Notes under the pieces: model-generated
The model's database searches: none
What the model was told of the DNA's origin: nothing
The model's input: only the letters and a program-made list of their open reading frames with translations
Shown here: positions 8,302 to 16,253 of the stretch, one piece after another
Numbering within the stretch: position 1 is the stretch's first letter
Layout of the letters: each line of letters starts with the position of its first letter
Program-made: the position numbers and the translations under genes
DNA from: Gemmatimonadota bacterium
GTDB lineage: Bacteria > Gemmatimonadota > Gemmatimonadetes > Gemmatimonadales > Gemmatimonadaceae
Direction of reading: 5' to 3'
Assembly: GCA_025359135.1 (NCBI GenBank)
Contig: JANYHJ010000226.1
Coordinates: 1-32,978 of the forward strand
DNA length: 32,978 nt

Positions 8302-9540
8302 GTGTTGCGTTCCCTCCGGTACCCGCTCCTCGCGGCCCTCGTGTTCGTGGGCGCGTGTCAGGAAGAAAAGAAGGAAGTCCGCGCCAAGGTCCCGGTGACC
8401 GTCGCGACGGTCGAGTCACGGCCGGCGCCTTACACCCTCGTGGCCAACGGCGTGGTCGAGCCGCTGCAGTCGGTGGGCATCAACTCGCAGATCTCGGGCG
8501 TGCTGACCAAGGTCACGTTCCGCGAGGGGGACGAAGTGCGGGCGGGACAGGTGCTGTTCCAGATCGATCCGCGCCCGTTCCGCGCGGCGCTGGACGCAGC
8601 CGAGGCGACGCTGGCCAAGGATCAGGCGCAGCTCGACAATGCGAAGCGCCAGGCCGATCGCTATGCATCGCTCGTCAAGGATCGCTCGGTGACCGAGGCG
8701 GACGCCGACCAGTTCGTGGCGAACGCGCGCGCGCTCGCCGCGACGGTGCAGGCCGACCGGGCGCAGATCGAGGTGGCGCAACTCAACCTCGACTACGCCA
8801 CGATCCGCGCGCCGCTCACGGGGCGCACCGGCTCGCTGCTCGTCAAGCAGGGCAACCTCGTGCGCGCACTCGGCACGGCGCCACTCGTCGTCATCAACCA
8901 GCTGCGGCCGATCGCCGTGCGCTTTCCGGTGCCCGAGCGCGAGTTTCCGGAGATCCTGCGCCGCTCGAAGGGCAAGGAGCTGGTGGTACGTGCGCAGTCC
9001 AAGGACGGGCGTGGCGTGCCACTCGAGGGCAAGCTCGCGTTCGTCGACAACGCCGTGGACACGCTGACGGGCTCGGTGGTGCTCAAGGCGCACTTCGTGA
9101 ACACCGACGGACAGCTCTGGCCGGGGCAGTTCGTGACGGTCTCGCTCGAACTCTACGTGGACGAGAACGCCACCGTCGTGCCGACCGAAGCCGTGCAGAC
9201 AGGCCAGGTGGGCACCTACGTGTTCATGATCCATGACGGCAAGGCACAGATCAAGTCGGTGACGGTGGGTCGCACGACCGAGGGCGGCGTGATCATCTCG
9301 AAGGGGCTGGAGCCCGGCGAGGAAGTGGTCACGGACGGCCAGTCGCGCCTGGCGGTTGGTGCGGCCGTGGAGGTGCGGCACGGTGTCGCGGCGGGGAGCG
9401 TTGCGGCGCCGGCTGCCGGTGACGACGCGAAGGTGCGCGGCGGTGAATCGCGCGATGCGGCAGCGAGTGATTCGTCCAAGGCCGGAGCTGCGAAGGGCAC
9501 ACCGCCCAAGTCGCCACCCGCGGCGAAGGCCGGCCCGTGA
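8302..9540 (+). CDS. RND efflux periplasmic adaptor (membrane fusion protein), lipoprotein
   Basis: This is a 412-residue AcrA/MdtA-type adaptor. I choose the GTG at 8302 because it opens a lipoprotein signal (L-R-S-L-R-Y-P-L-L-A-A-L-V-F) ending in lipobox V-G-A-C. Upstream in-frame sequence to 8107 overlaps mutY and looks non-coding. The lipoyl domain carries I-N-S-Q-I-S-G-V-L-T-K-V and F-R-E-G-D-E-V-R-A-G-Q-V-L-F. The coiled-coil hairpin (about 90-160) is rich in A, Q and D, followed by L-N-L-D-Y-A-T-I-R-A-P-L-T-G-R-T-G, a MdtA/AcrA signature, and the beta-barrel. The last 50 or so residues are a low-complexity Ala/Pro/Lys/Ser tail with no known role. The stop overlaps the pump's GTG start as GTGA, indicating translational coupling. 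No good ribosome-binding site is visible. Confidence 0.88.
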   Translation: MLRSLRYPLLAALVFVGACQEEKKEVRAKVPVTVATVESRPAPYTLVANGVVEPLQSVGINSQISGVLTKVTFREGDEVRAGQVLFQIDPRPFRAALDAAEATLAKDQAQLDNAKRQADRYASLVKDRSVTEADADQFVANARALAATVQADRAQIEVAQLNLDYATIRAPLTGRTGSLLVKQGNLVRALGTAPLVVINQLRPIAVRFPVPEREFPEILRRSKGKELVVRAQSKDGRGVPLEGKLAFVDNAVDTLTGSVVLKAHFVNTDGQLWPGQFVTVSLELYVDENATVVPTEAVQTGQVGTYVFMIHDGKAQIKSVTVGRTTEGGVIISKGLEPGEEVVTDGQSRLAVGAAVEVRHGVAAGSVAAPAAGDDAKVRGGESRDAAASDSSKAGAAKGTPPKSPPAAKAGP

Positions 9541-12500
9541 ACATCTCCGAGATCTTCATCAAGCGGCCGGTCATGACCACGCTGGTCATGACCGGCGTGG
9601 TGGTGTTCGGCGTGGCGGCGTACGAGCGGCTCGCCGTGAACGACCTGCCAACGATCGACTTCCCGACGATCTCCGTGCAGGCGAGCCTGCCTGGCGCGAG
9701 CCCCGAGACGATGGCCGCCGCCGTGGCGACTCCGCTCGAGAAGCAGTTCTCGACGATCGCGGGCATCGACAACATGTCGAGCACGAGCGGCCTGGGCTCG
9801 ACGAGCATCACGCTGCAGTTCTCGCTCGACCGCGACATCGACGGCGCCGCGCAGGACGTGCAGGCCGCGATCGCGCAGACGCAGCGCCAGCTGCCGCAGG
9901 ACATCCTGCCGCCGTCGTACAGCAAGTCGAATCCGGCCGACCAGCCGATCCTGTACTACACGCTGACCTCGAAGGTGCTGCCGCTTTCGGCGCTCGACGA
10001 GTTGGCGCAGACCAACCTCGCGCAGCGCATCTCGACGGTCTCGGGGGTGGCGCAGGTGGGCGTGTACGGCTCGCAGAAGTACGCCGTGCGCATCCAGCTC
10101 GACCCACGCGAACTGGCACGGCGTGGCATCGGCATCGACGAGGTGGCGAGTGCGGTGGGCCGGGAGAACGTCAACCTGCCGTCGGGCGTGCTGTGGGGCC
10201 CGAGCCGGGCCTACACGGTGCAGACCGACGGACAGCTCAAGAATGCCACGGCCTTCGGGCAGCTGACGGTCGCGTACCGCAACGGGGCGCCGGTGCGGCT
10301 CGCCGATCTGGGACGCGTCATCGACTCGGTGCAGAACACGCGCGCCGCGTCCTGGTTCAACGGCACGCGATCGATCACGCTCGGCATCCAGCGGCAGCCG
10401 GGATCCAACACGGTCAAGGTGGCCGACGACGTCAAGCGCATGGTCGCGCAGCTGCGCAAGGACCTGCCGGGCTCGGTCGACCTCAACATCCACATCGACC
10501 GCTCCGAGTCGATCCGCGAGTCCGTGCACGACGTGAAGTTCACGCTCGTGCTGACGGTGGTGCTCGTCGTGCTCGTGATCTTCACGTTCCTGCGCAACGT
10601 GCCGGCCACGATCATTCCGAGCCTGGCGCTGCCGATCTCGCTCGTCGGCACGTTCTGCGTGATGTACGCGCTCGACTACTCGCTCGACAACCTGTCGCTG
10701 ATGGCCCTCACCCTCGCGGTGGGGTTCGTCGTGGACGACGCGATCGTGGTGCTCGAGAACATCGTGCGCCATCTCGAGATGGGAAAGACGCCACTCGAGG
10801 CGTCGCTCGACGGCTCGCGCGAGATCGGCTTCACCGTGCTCTCGATGACGATCTCGCTCGCGGCGGTCTTCATCCCGCTGCTCTTCATGGGCGGTATCCT
10901 CGGCCGGCTCTTCCGCGAGTTCGCGGTCACGATCGCGGTCTCGATCCTCGTCTCGGGGTTCGTGTCGCTGACGCTCACGCCGATGCTCTGCCGCCTCTTC
11001 CTCAAGGCGCACAGCGACGAAAAGCATGGCGCCGTGTACAACGCCACCGAGCGCGTCTGGGATGCCATCCTCGGCTTCTACCGCCGCACCCTGCACTGGG
11101 TGATGGGCCACCGGCGCACGACGCTCGCCTTCTCGGCCGCCACGCTCGGCGCCACCGTCTGGCTGTTCGGCTACATCCCGAAGGGGTTCATCCCCTCGCA
11201 GGACCAGGGCTTCATCTACGCCACGACCGAGGCGCAGGAGGGCACGAGCTTCACCGCGATGCTCGAGAAGCAGAAGCAGGCCGCGGCGATCGTGGGCAAG
11301 AGCCCCTACGTGGCGCGCATGATCTCGTCGGTCGGCGACGGCGGCCGCTCGGGCAGCACGGCCAACCAGGGTCGCCTCATGCTGCAGCTCTCGCCGGCGG
11401 CGGGTCGTCCCGATGTCGACGGCGTGATCGCCGAGCTCCGCAAGCAGACGAGCGGCATTCCGGGGCTGACCATCTTCTTCCGCAACCCGCCGCCGATCAC
11501 GATCGGCGGACGCCAGTCGAAGGCGCAGTACCAGTACACGCTGCTCGCGGTCGACATCCCCTCGCTCTACGACGCCGCGAAGACGCTGCAGGGCAAGATG
11601 CGCGACATGCGCGAGCTCAAGGACGTCACGAGCGACCTGATGGTCGGCAATCCGCAGGTGAGCGTGCAGATCGATCGCGACCGCGCCGCCTCGCTCGGCG
11701 TCAGCGCGCAGCAGATCGAGAGCGCGCTCTACAACGCCTACGGCTCGCGCCAGGTGAGCACCATCTTCACCAGCACCAACCAGTACTGGGTCGTGATGGA
11801 GCTGCTCCCCGAGTATCAGCTCGACGCAAACGCGCTGGCCATGCTCTACGTGCGCGCCTCGGATGGCAAGCTGGTGCCGCTCGGATCGGTGGCGAGCTTC
11901 ACGAACGGCATCGGTCCGCTGACGGTCAACCACACGGGCCAGCTGCCGTCGGTCACGATCTCGTTCAACGTGCAGCTCGGCGTCTCGCTCGGCACCGCCA
12001 CCGACAAGATCGAACAGCTCTCGCGGCAGGTCGTGCCCGCCACCATCCAGACGATGTTCGCGGGCGACACGCAGGCCTTCCAGGACATGCAGCGCGGGCT
12101 GATCCTGCTCTTCATTCTCGCGATCTTCGTGATCTACATGGTGCTCGGGATCCTCTACGAGAGCTTCATCCACCCGATCACGATCCTCTCCGGGCTCCCG
12201 TTCGCCGCGTTCGGCGCGCTCGTCACGCTGCTGATCTTCCGCACCGACCTCAACCTCTACGCCTTCGTCGGCATCGTCATGCTGATCGGGCTCGTGAAGA
12301 AGAACGCGATCATGATGATCGACTTCGCCCTCGAGGCGGAGCGCGCCCACGGCATGGCGCCGAGCGCCGCGATCGTCGAGGCCTGCCTCGTGCGCTTCCG
12401 GCCGATCATGATGACGACGATGGCCGCGCTCATGGGCACGCTTCCGATCGCGGTCGGCTACGGCGCCGGTGGCGAAGCCCGGCAGCCGCTCGGCCTCGCG

Positions 12501-12659
12501 GTCGTCGGTGGCCTCGCCTTCTCGCAGCTGGTCACGCTCTACGTGACGCCGGTCATCTACACGTACTTCGACGAATGGCGCGAGGCGTTCGCGACGCGCA
12601 GCGCGCGACGCGCCCGTCCGGCGCTGGGTGGCGAGTCGATCGCGGTCGCGGGCGACTGA
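9537..12659 (+). CDS. RND-superfamily multidrug efflux pump (MdtB/AcrB type)
   Basis: This is a 1040-residue inner-membrane proton/drug antiporter, full length for HAE1. It starts at GTG overlapping the adaptor stop; the N terminus N-I-S-E-I-F-I-K-R-P-V-M-T-T-L is the classical first amphipathic helix and TM1. The proton-relay pair D400-D401 lies in V-G-F-V-V-D-D-A-I-V-V-L-E-N, and K922 in G-L-V-K-K-N-A-I-M-M-I-D-F. The porter-domain motif G-A-S-P-E-T-M and the P-K-G-F-I-P-S-Q-D-Q-G at the start of the second half fit MdtB/MdtC/AcrB relatives. The partner adaptor is immediately upstream; no outer-membrane channel gene follows, so it may use the TolC-family protein at 5307-6668. It is distinct from the pump at 1071-4166, and the two diverge clearly outside the core motifs. 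The substrate is not predictable. Confidence 0.95.
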   Translation: MNISEIFIKRPVMTTLVMTGVVVFGVAAYERLAVNDLPTIDFPTISVQASLPGASPETMAAAVATPLEKQFSTIAGIDNMSSTSGLGSTSITLQFSLDRDIDGAAQDVQAAIAQTQRQLPQDILPPSYSKSNPADQPILYYTLTSKVLPLSALDELAQTNLAQRISTVSGVAQVGVYGSQKYAVRIQLDPRELARRGIGIDEVASAVGRENVNLPSGVLWGPSRAYTVQTDGQLKNATAFGQLTVAYRNGAPVRLADLGRVIDSVQNTRAASWFNGTRSITLGIQRQPGSNTVKVADDVKRMVAQLRKDLPGSVDLNIHIDRSESIRESVHDVKFTLVLTVVLVVLVIFTFLRNVPATIIPSLALPISLVGTFCVMYALDYSLDNLSLMALTLAVGFVVDDAIVVLENIVRHLEMGKTPLEASLDGSREIGFTVLSMTISLAAVFIPLLFMGGILGRLFREFAVTIAVSILVSGFVSLTLTPMLCRLFLKAHSDEKHGAVYNATERVWDAILGFYRRTLHWVMGHRRTTLAFSAATLGATVWLFGYIPKGFIPSQDQGFIYATTEAQEGTSFTAMLEKQKQAAAIVGKSPYVARMISSVGDGGRSGSTANQGRLMLQLSPAAGRPDVDGVIAELRKQTSGIPGLTIFFRNPPPITIGGRQSKAQYQYTLLAVDIPSLYDAAKTLQGKMRDMRELKDVTSDLMVGNPQVSVQIDRDRAASLGVSAQQIESALYNAYGSRQVSTIFTSTNQYWVVMELLPEYQLDANALAMLYVRASDGKLVPLGSVASFTNGIGPLTVNHTGQLPSVTISFNVQLGVSLGTATDKIEQLSRQVVPATIQTMFAGDTQAFQDMQRGLILLFILAIFVIYMVLGILYESFIHPITILSGLPFAAFGALVTLLIFRTDLNLYAFVGIVMLIGLVKKNAIMMIDFALEAERAHGMAPSAAIVEACLVRFRPIMMTTMAALMGTLPIAVGYGAGGEARQPLGLAVVGGLAFSQLVTLYVTPVIYTYFDEWREAFATRSARRARPALGGESIAVAGD

Positions 12660-12732
12660 CCAGCGCGAGGTTGCCGCGCCACGCCCACATCGGCCTACCG
12701 GGTGGCCCTGAGCGCACGTAACCTTCCCGGCC

Positions 12733-13647
12733 ATGAAGATCGCCGTCGTCATGCCCTGCTACAACTCGTCCCGCTATCTGGGCGAGGCGCTGGCGTCGGT
12801 CTTCGCGCAGACGCGCAAACCGGACGAAGTGATCGTCGTCGATGACGGCTCCACCGACAACAGCATGGAGATCGCCCGAGGGCTCGGCGCGACCGTGCTC
12901 TCCACCGGCAAGAACAGCGGCCCGGCGACGGCCCGCAACATCGGCATCCGCCACTCGAACGCGGACCTGATCGCGTTTCTCGACAGCGACGACGTCTGGA
13001 AGCCTCACCACCTCGAGGTGCTGATCCCGGCCTTCGAGCGCGACAGCAACACCGTGCTCGCCTACGGGCGCATGCGGAACTACCACCGTCCGACCACCGA
13101 CCAGGTGGCCGAGCTGCTGCCACCGCGCGACATCTTCCTTGACCTGCTGGCGACCAACGTGGTCGTGCAGTCGGCCACCGTGGCCAGGCGGAGCGCGATC
13201 CTCGCCGCCGGCGGATACCCCGACGGCATGCGCTACTCCGAGGACTACTCGCTCTGGCTGCGCCTGGCCATGAACACGATGGTCTCGACCACCAACGCCG
13301 CGACCTGCCGGCGACGCACCCACGACGACCAGCTGTCGCGCCAGGAGATCAAGTTCGTGTTCAACGCCTTCTCCGCGCGCGCCGAGGCGATCGCGCGCGC
13401 CGAATCGGCGGGCCTCGCCTACAGCACGACGGACATGCGCCACGCGGTCCGCCTCGCCTTCGAGGAGGAATTCGGCAGCGCGGTCTACCGCTCGAGCTGG
13501 CCCTTTGTCGAGGAGATCATGCGAGCCGCCTCGCTCTTCCCGTGGTACGCGAACGATGCGGCGCAGATGAAGGCGCGCCTCCGCAATCGGTGGCCGTACT
13601 ACGTCGTGCTCTCCGCGCTCAGGTGGCTGAAGGGCGTCCGCACCTGA
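12733..13647 (+). CDS. GT2-family glycosyltransferase
   Basis: This 304-residue cytoplasmic GT-A-fold enzyme transfers a sugar from a nucleotide donor in polysaccharide assembly. The N terminus M-K-I-A-V-V-M-P-C-Y-N-S-S is the standard GT2 beginning, followed by V-V-D-D-G-S-T-D-N-S (about 35-44), G-P-A-T-A-R-N-I-G, and the metal-binding D-x-D region F-L-D-S-D-D-V-W. R-Y-S-E-D-Y-S-L-W-L-R-L near 170 is the acceptor-site E-D motif. No membrane helix is seen. The ATG at 12733 fits the first beta strand exactly; no clear ribosome-binding site precedes it. It opens the polysaccharide locus, 73 bp after the second efflux pump and 40 bp before a flippase. The donor sugar is unknown. Confidence 0.92.
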   Translation: MKIAVVMPCYNSSRYLGEALASVFAQTRKPDEVIVVDDGSTDNSMEIARGLGATVLSTGKNSGPATARNIGIRHSNADLIAFLDSDDVWKPHHLEVLIPAFERDSNTVLAYGRMRNYHRPTTDQVAELLPPRDIFLDLLATNVVVQSATVARRSAILAAGGYPDGMRYSEDYSLWLRLAMNTMVSTTNAATCRRRTHDDQLSRQEIKFVFNAFSARAEAIARAESAGLAYSTTDMRHAVRLAFEEEFGSAVYRSSWPFVEEIMRAASLFPWYANDAAQMKARLRNRWPYYVVLSALRWLKGVRT

Positions 13648-13687
13648 TGCACGCACCGCGGTCCCGGTCGTGTGGCGCGCTCGAAGC

Positions 13688-15139
13688 ATGAACAACCCGC
13701 GGACCTTCGCACGAGGCGTTGTCTGGATCGGCGGCGCGCGCCTGCTCACCCAGGCGCTCTCGTGGGCCACCACGCTCGTCGTCGTCCGCTTCCTCAGCGC
13801 CGCCGACTACGGCGTCATGGGCATGGCGTCGGCATTCCTCGCCATCGCGGCCATCCTGTCCGAATTCGGCATCGGCACCGCGATCATCGCCGCCGCCGAC
13901 CTCCCGGACGATCGGCTTCGCCAGCTGCACGGCGTCGCCCTCCTGACCGGTCTCGCTGGCTGCGCCGTCTGCCTCGCGTGCGCCTGGCCGCTCGGTCTCT
14001 TCTTTCGTGAACCGCGACTGCCGCTGGTCGTGTCCGTGATGAGCGTGACGTTCATCATCGACGCGCTCCGCACCGTGCCGGTCGCGCTGCTGCAGCGGCG
14101 CCTCGACTACCGTGGCACAGCCTTCGTCGAGAGCTGTCGCTCGCTCACCAGCACGGTGGTCGTCCTCGCGGCGGCGTTCGCGGGGCTCGGCTACTGGTCG
14201 CTCGTGCTCGGTGCGGTCTCGGCCTCGTTCGTGGCGAGCAGCCTCGCCACGTTCGCCATGCCGGTGCGCGTGCGGCAGCCGGAATGGGCGCAGGTGAGCG
14301 GTCCGATGCGCGTTGCCGGCAACCTGCTCGTCGATCGCCTCGCGTGGCAGGCGTACTCGTACGGCGACTTCGCCGTGGTGGGACGCATCTTCGGCAGCGC
14401 GCTGCTCGGCCAGTACACGCTCGCCTGGAACCTCGCCTCGCTGCCCGGCCAGAAGCTCACCAACCTGCTCACGGCGGTCTCGTCATCCTTCCTGCCGTCG
14501 CTGCGCGAGGACCTCGGCGAGATGCGGCGCTACTTCCTCGTGCTCGTGGAGAGCATCGCGCTGCTCACGATGCCGCTGTTGCTCGGACTCGCCTTCGTGG
14601 CGCCCGACGCGATTTCGGTGGCGTTCACCGACCAGTGGGCGGCGGCGATCCTGCCGCTCCGGTTGCTCGCGCTGTACTCCTGCATCCAGTGCGTGAGCGT
14701 GCCCCTTTCGCAGGTGCTGGTTGCCACGGGCCGTTCGCACATCGCGCGCACCAACAGCCTCGTGACGCTCTGCGTGCTGATCCCGGGCTTCGTGCTCGGC
14801 GCGCAGCTGGGCGGCATCGTGGGCGTCGCCGCCGCGTGGCTCGTGCTCTTCCCGGTTGTCGTGTTGCGGCCGTACCACCACGTGCGACGCGTGCTCGGGT
14901 TCGATCATCGGGACCTCGCCGCGGCGCTCTTTCCCGCGCTCGCGATCACGGGCGGGATGCTGGCGTCGCTCGCGCTGGTGCACCTCGCATTGTCCTCGGC
15001 GAATCCGTGGCAGCGGCTTGTCACGGAGGTCGTCACGGGAGCGCTCGCGGCCCTGCTCGTGCTTCGCGTGGCCTTCTGGGCGAAGGTGCTCGCCGCCCGC
15101 GATCTGCTGCGCCCGGCCCGCGCGTCCGTTACGCCCTGA
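13688..15139 (+). CDS. Polysaccharide flippase, Wzx/MOP family
   Basis: This 483-residue integral membrane protein has about 12-14 hydrophobic helices. It resembles the lipopolysaccharide/teichuronic acid biosynthesis branch of the MOP superfamily (WzxC/TuaB-like). The first helices contain G-V-V-W-I-G-G-A-R-L-L-T-Q and V-V-V-R-F-L-S-A-A-D-Y-G-V-M-G-M-A, a signature of that branch, followed by L-Q-R-R-L-D-Y-R near residue 138. It would flip undecaprenyl-linked repeat units across the inner membrane. The ATG at 13688 is chosen; an upstream GTG at 13670 would add six polar residues. It follows the GT2 gene and its 3' end overlaps the convergent VanZ gene by 11 bp. A second, shorter flippase lies at 28828-30144. 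Confidence 0.9.
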   Translation: MNNPRTFARGVVWIGGARLLTQALSWATTLVVVRFLSAADYGVMGMASAFLAIAAILSEFGIGTAIIAAADLPDDRLRQLHGVALLTGLAGCAVCLACAWPLGLFFREPRLPLVVSVMSVTFIIDALRTVPVALLQRRLDYRGTAFVESCRSLTSTVVVLAAAFAGLGYWSLVLGAVSASFVASSLATFAMPVRVRQPEWAQVSGPMRVAGNLLVDRLAWQAYSYGDFAVVGRIFGSALLGQYTLAWNLASLPGQKLTNLLTAVSSSFLPSLREDLGEMRRYFLVLVESIALLTMPLLLGLAFVAPDAISVAFTDQWAAAILPLRLLALYSCIQCVSVPLSQVLVATGRSHIARTNSLVTLCVLIPGFVLGAQLGGIVGVAAAWLVLFPVVVLRPYHHVRRVLGFDHRDLAAALFPALAITGGMLASLALVHLALSSANPWQRLVTEVVTGALAALLVLRVAFWAKVLAARDLLRPARASVTP

Positions 15140-16250
15140 ACAATCCCGCCTCGTTGGCGCGCTCGGGGCCCGTACGAATGAGGCACGCGATCCACCACGC
15201 CAAGGGCGCGAACAGCAGCAGCGCCTCGCCCCACCGCAGCACCGTGCTGCCGAGCCGCGCCGTGATCACGCTCGGGAGCACGAACTGCCAACCGTCGATC
15301 GGCGAAAGGTTGTGCACGGCGATCGCGGTGCGGTCACCATCGTGCACCCACGCGACCAGCGAGTTGCCCTCCCGTGCGCCACCAAGCTGCAGCGGTTCCC
15401 TCGGCGCAAGGGAGGGCGCAGGCAGCGCGTCGGCGAGCCGGACGTACGGTGCATGCAGCCCGAAGGCGGCGCCGCGCATGCGAACGCTGAAGCGCAGGTC
15501 ACGCCCGTCCGTCTCGAGGCGCGCGAGCGTGGCGTAGTGGTAGCCCAGCTCGCTCACCGCCGCGATGCGATGGACACCCGGCGTCGACACGCCCGGATCG
15601 ACGCGCACCTCGAGGCGCAGGCGGCGTGCGGCGAGCGAGGCGTTGGCGAAGTTGGCGGTCGGCAGCACGCCCCATTGGAAGGGGCGTCCATCGAGGCGCG
15701 CGTCTCGCACGGCGTGGGTGCTGTCGCGTTCGCGGTTCCAGTCCTGCGCGTGCTGTCCATCGTACGCCGCGCTCGGTGCGCCCGGCGCCTGCAGCCAGGT
15801 GGTGAGGGCCAGCACGGCCGCGACGACACTTGCCCATCCGCCAACGAGCACGCGCGCCTCCATGCGTGAGGGCCGCACGAGTCGATCGGCGCGTGCAGCG
15901 ATGAGCGCGCCCAGCGCGCCGCCCATGGCGTTGCACGCGAGGTCGCTGAGCGAGGCGAATCGTCCCGGGATGCCGAAGCCCTGCGTGACCTCGATCGCCG
16001 CCGAGAGGAGCAGCGCGGCCAGCGCCGCCTCGCGCACGCGAAGCCTGGCGAGCACGAGCAGCGCGCCGAGGGGCATGAAGAAGCCGACGTTGGCGATGGC
16101 GTCGGCGACAAACGCCTCGGGTCCCGTCACCACCCAGTGCGAACCCGACGCCGCGCCCGCAATCGGGCGCAGCGTGAGCACGAGCGTGAGCAGCACCCAC
16201 GCGGCCGCGGCAGCGACCGCGACGGAGCGTCGCGGCGCGTCGGCCGTCAT
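15129..16250 (-). CDS. VanZ-domain membrane protein with a periplasmic domain inserted before the last helix
   Basis: This 373-residue membrane protein of unknown function has a VanZ-like domain at about 10-130, with four helices and the family pattern T-L-R-P, a polar residue before N-V-G-F-F-M-P-L-G, I-E-V-T-Q, and R-x-x-S-L-S-D-L-x-x-N-x-x-G-G. A fifth helix lies at about 134-153. About 180 mostly beta-predicted polar residues (about 155-335) follow, probably periplasmic; they look loosely like a concanavalin/LamG-type sandwich, though that is only an impression. A final helix (A-L-L-L-F-A-P-L-A-W-W-I-A) and a short tail end the protein. VanZ proteins are linked to teicoplanin resistance and are common in polysaccharide and exosortase-type loci, but their activity is unclear. 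The gene starts 3 bp after the citrate synthase stop, so they are probably co-transcribed. Confidence 0.8.
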   Translation of the reverse strand: MTADAPRRSVAVAAAAAWVLLTLVLTLRPIAGAASGSHWVVTGPEAFVADAIANVGFFMPLGALLVLARLRVREAALAALLLSAAIEVTQGFGIPGRFASLSDLACNAMGGALGALIAARADRLVRPSRMEARVLVGGWASVVAAVLALTTWLQAPGAPSAAYDGQHAQDWNRERDSTHAVRDARLDGRPFQWGVLPTANFANASLAARRLRLEVRVDPGVSTPGVHRIAAVSELGYHYATLARLETDGRDLRFSVRMRGAAFGLHAPYVRLADALPAPSLAPREPLQLGGAREGNSLVAWVHDGDRTAIAVHNLSPIDGWQFVLPSVITARLGSTVLRWGEALLLFAPLAWWIACLIRTGPERANEAGLFRA

Positions 16251-16253
16251 CCG

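Noticed and set aside
12692..12707. Possible hairpin GGCC...GGCC after the second pump gene
   Set aside because: Only four continuous pairs before mismatches, and no T run; not supportable as a terminator.
9216..12752. A 1178-codon open frame on the minus strand antisense to the second RND pump
   Set aside because: It is rich in Arg, His, Asp and Glu with no domain or membrane pattern, and lies exactly opposite a pump with all catalytic motifs; a product of GC-rich codon bias.
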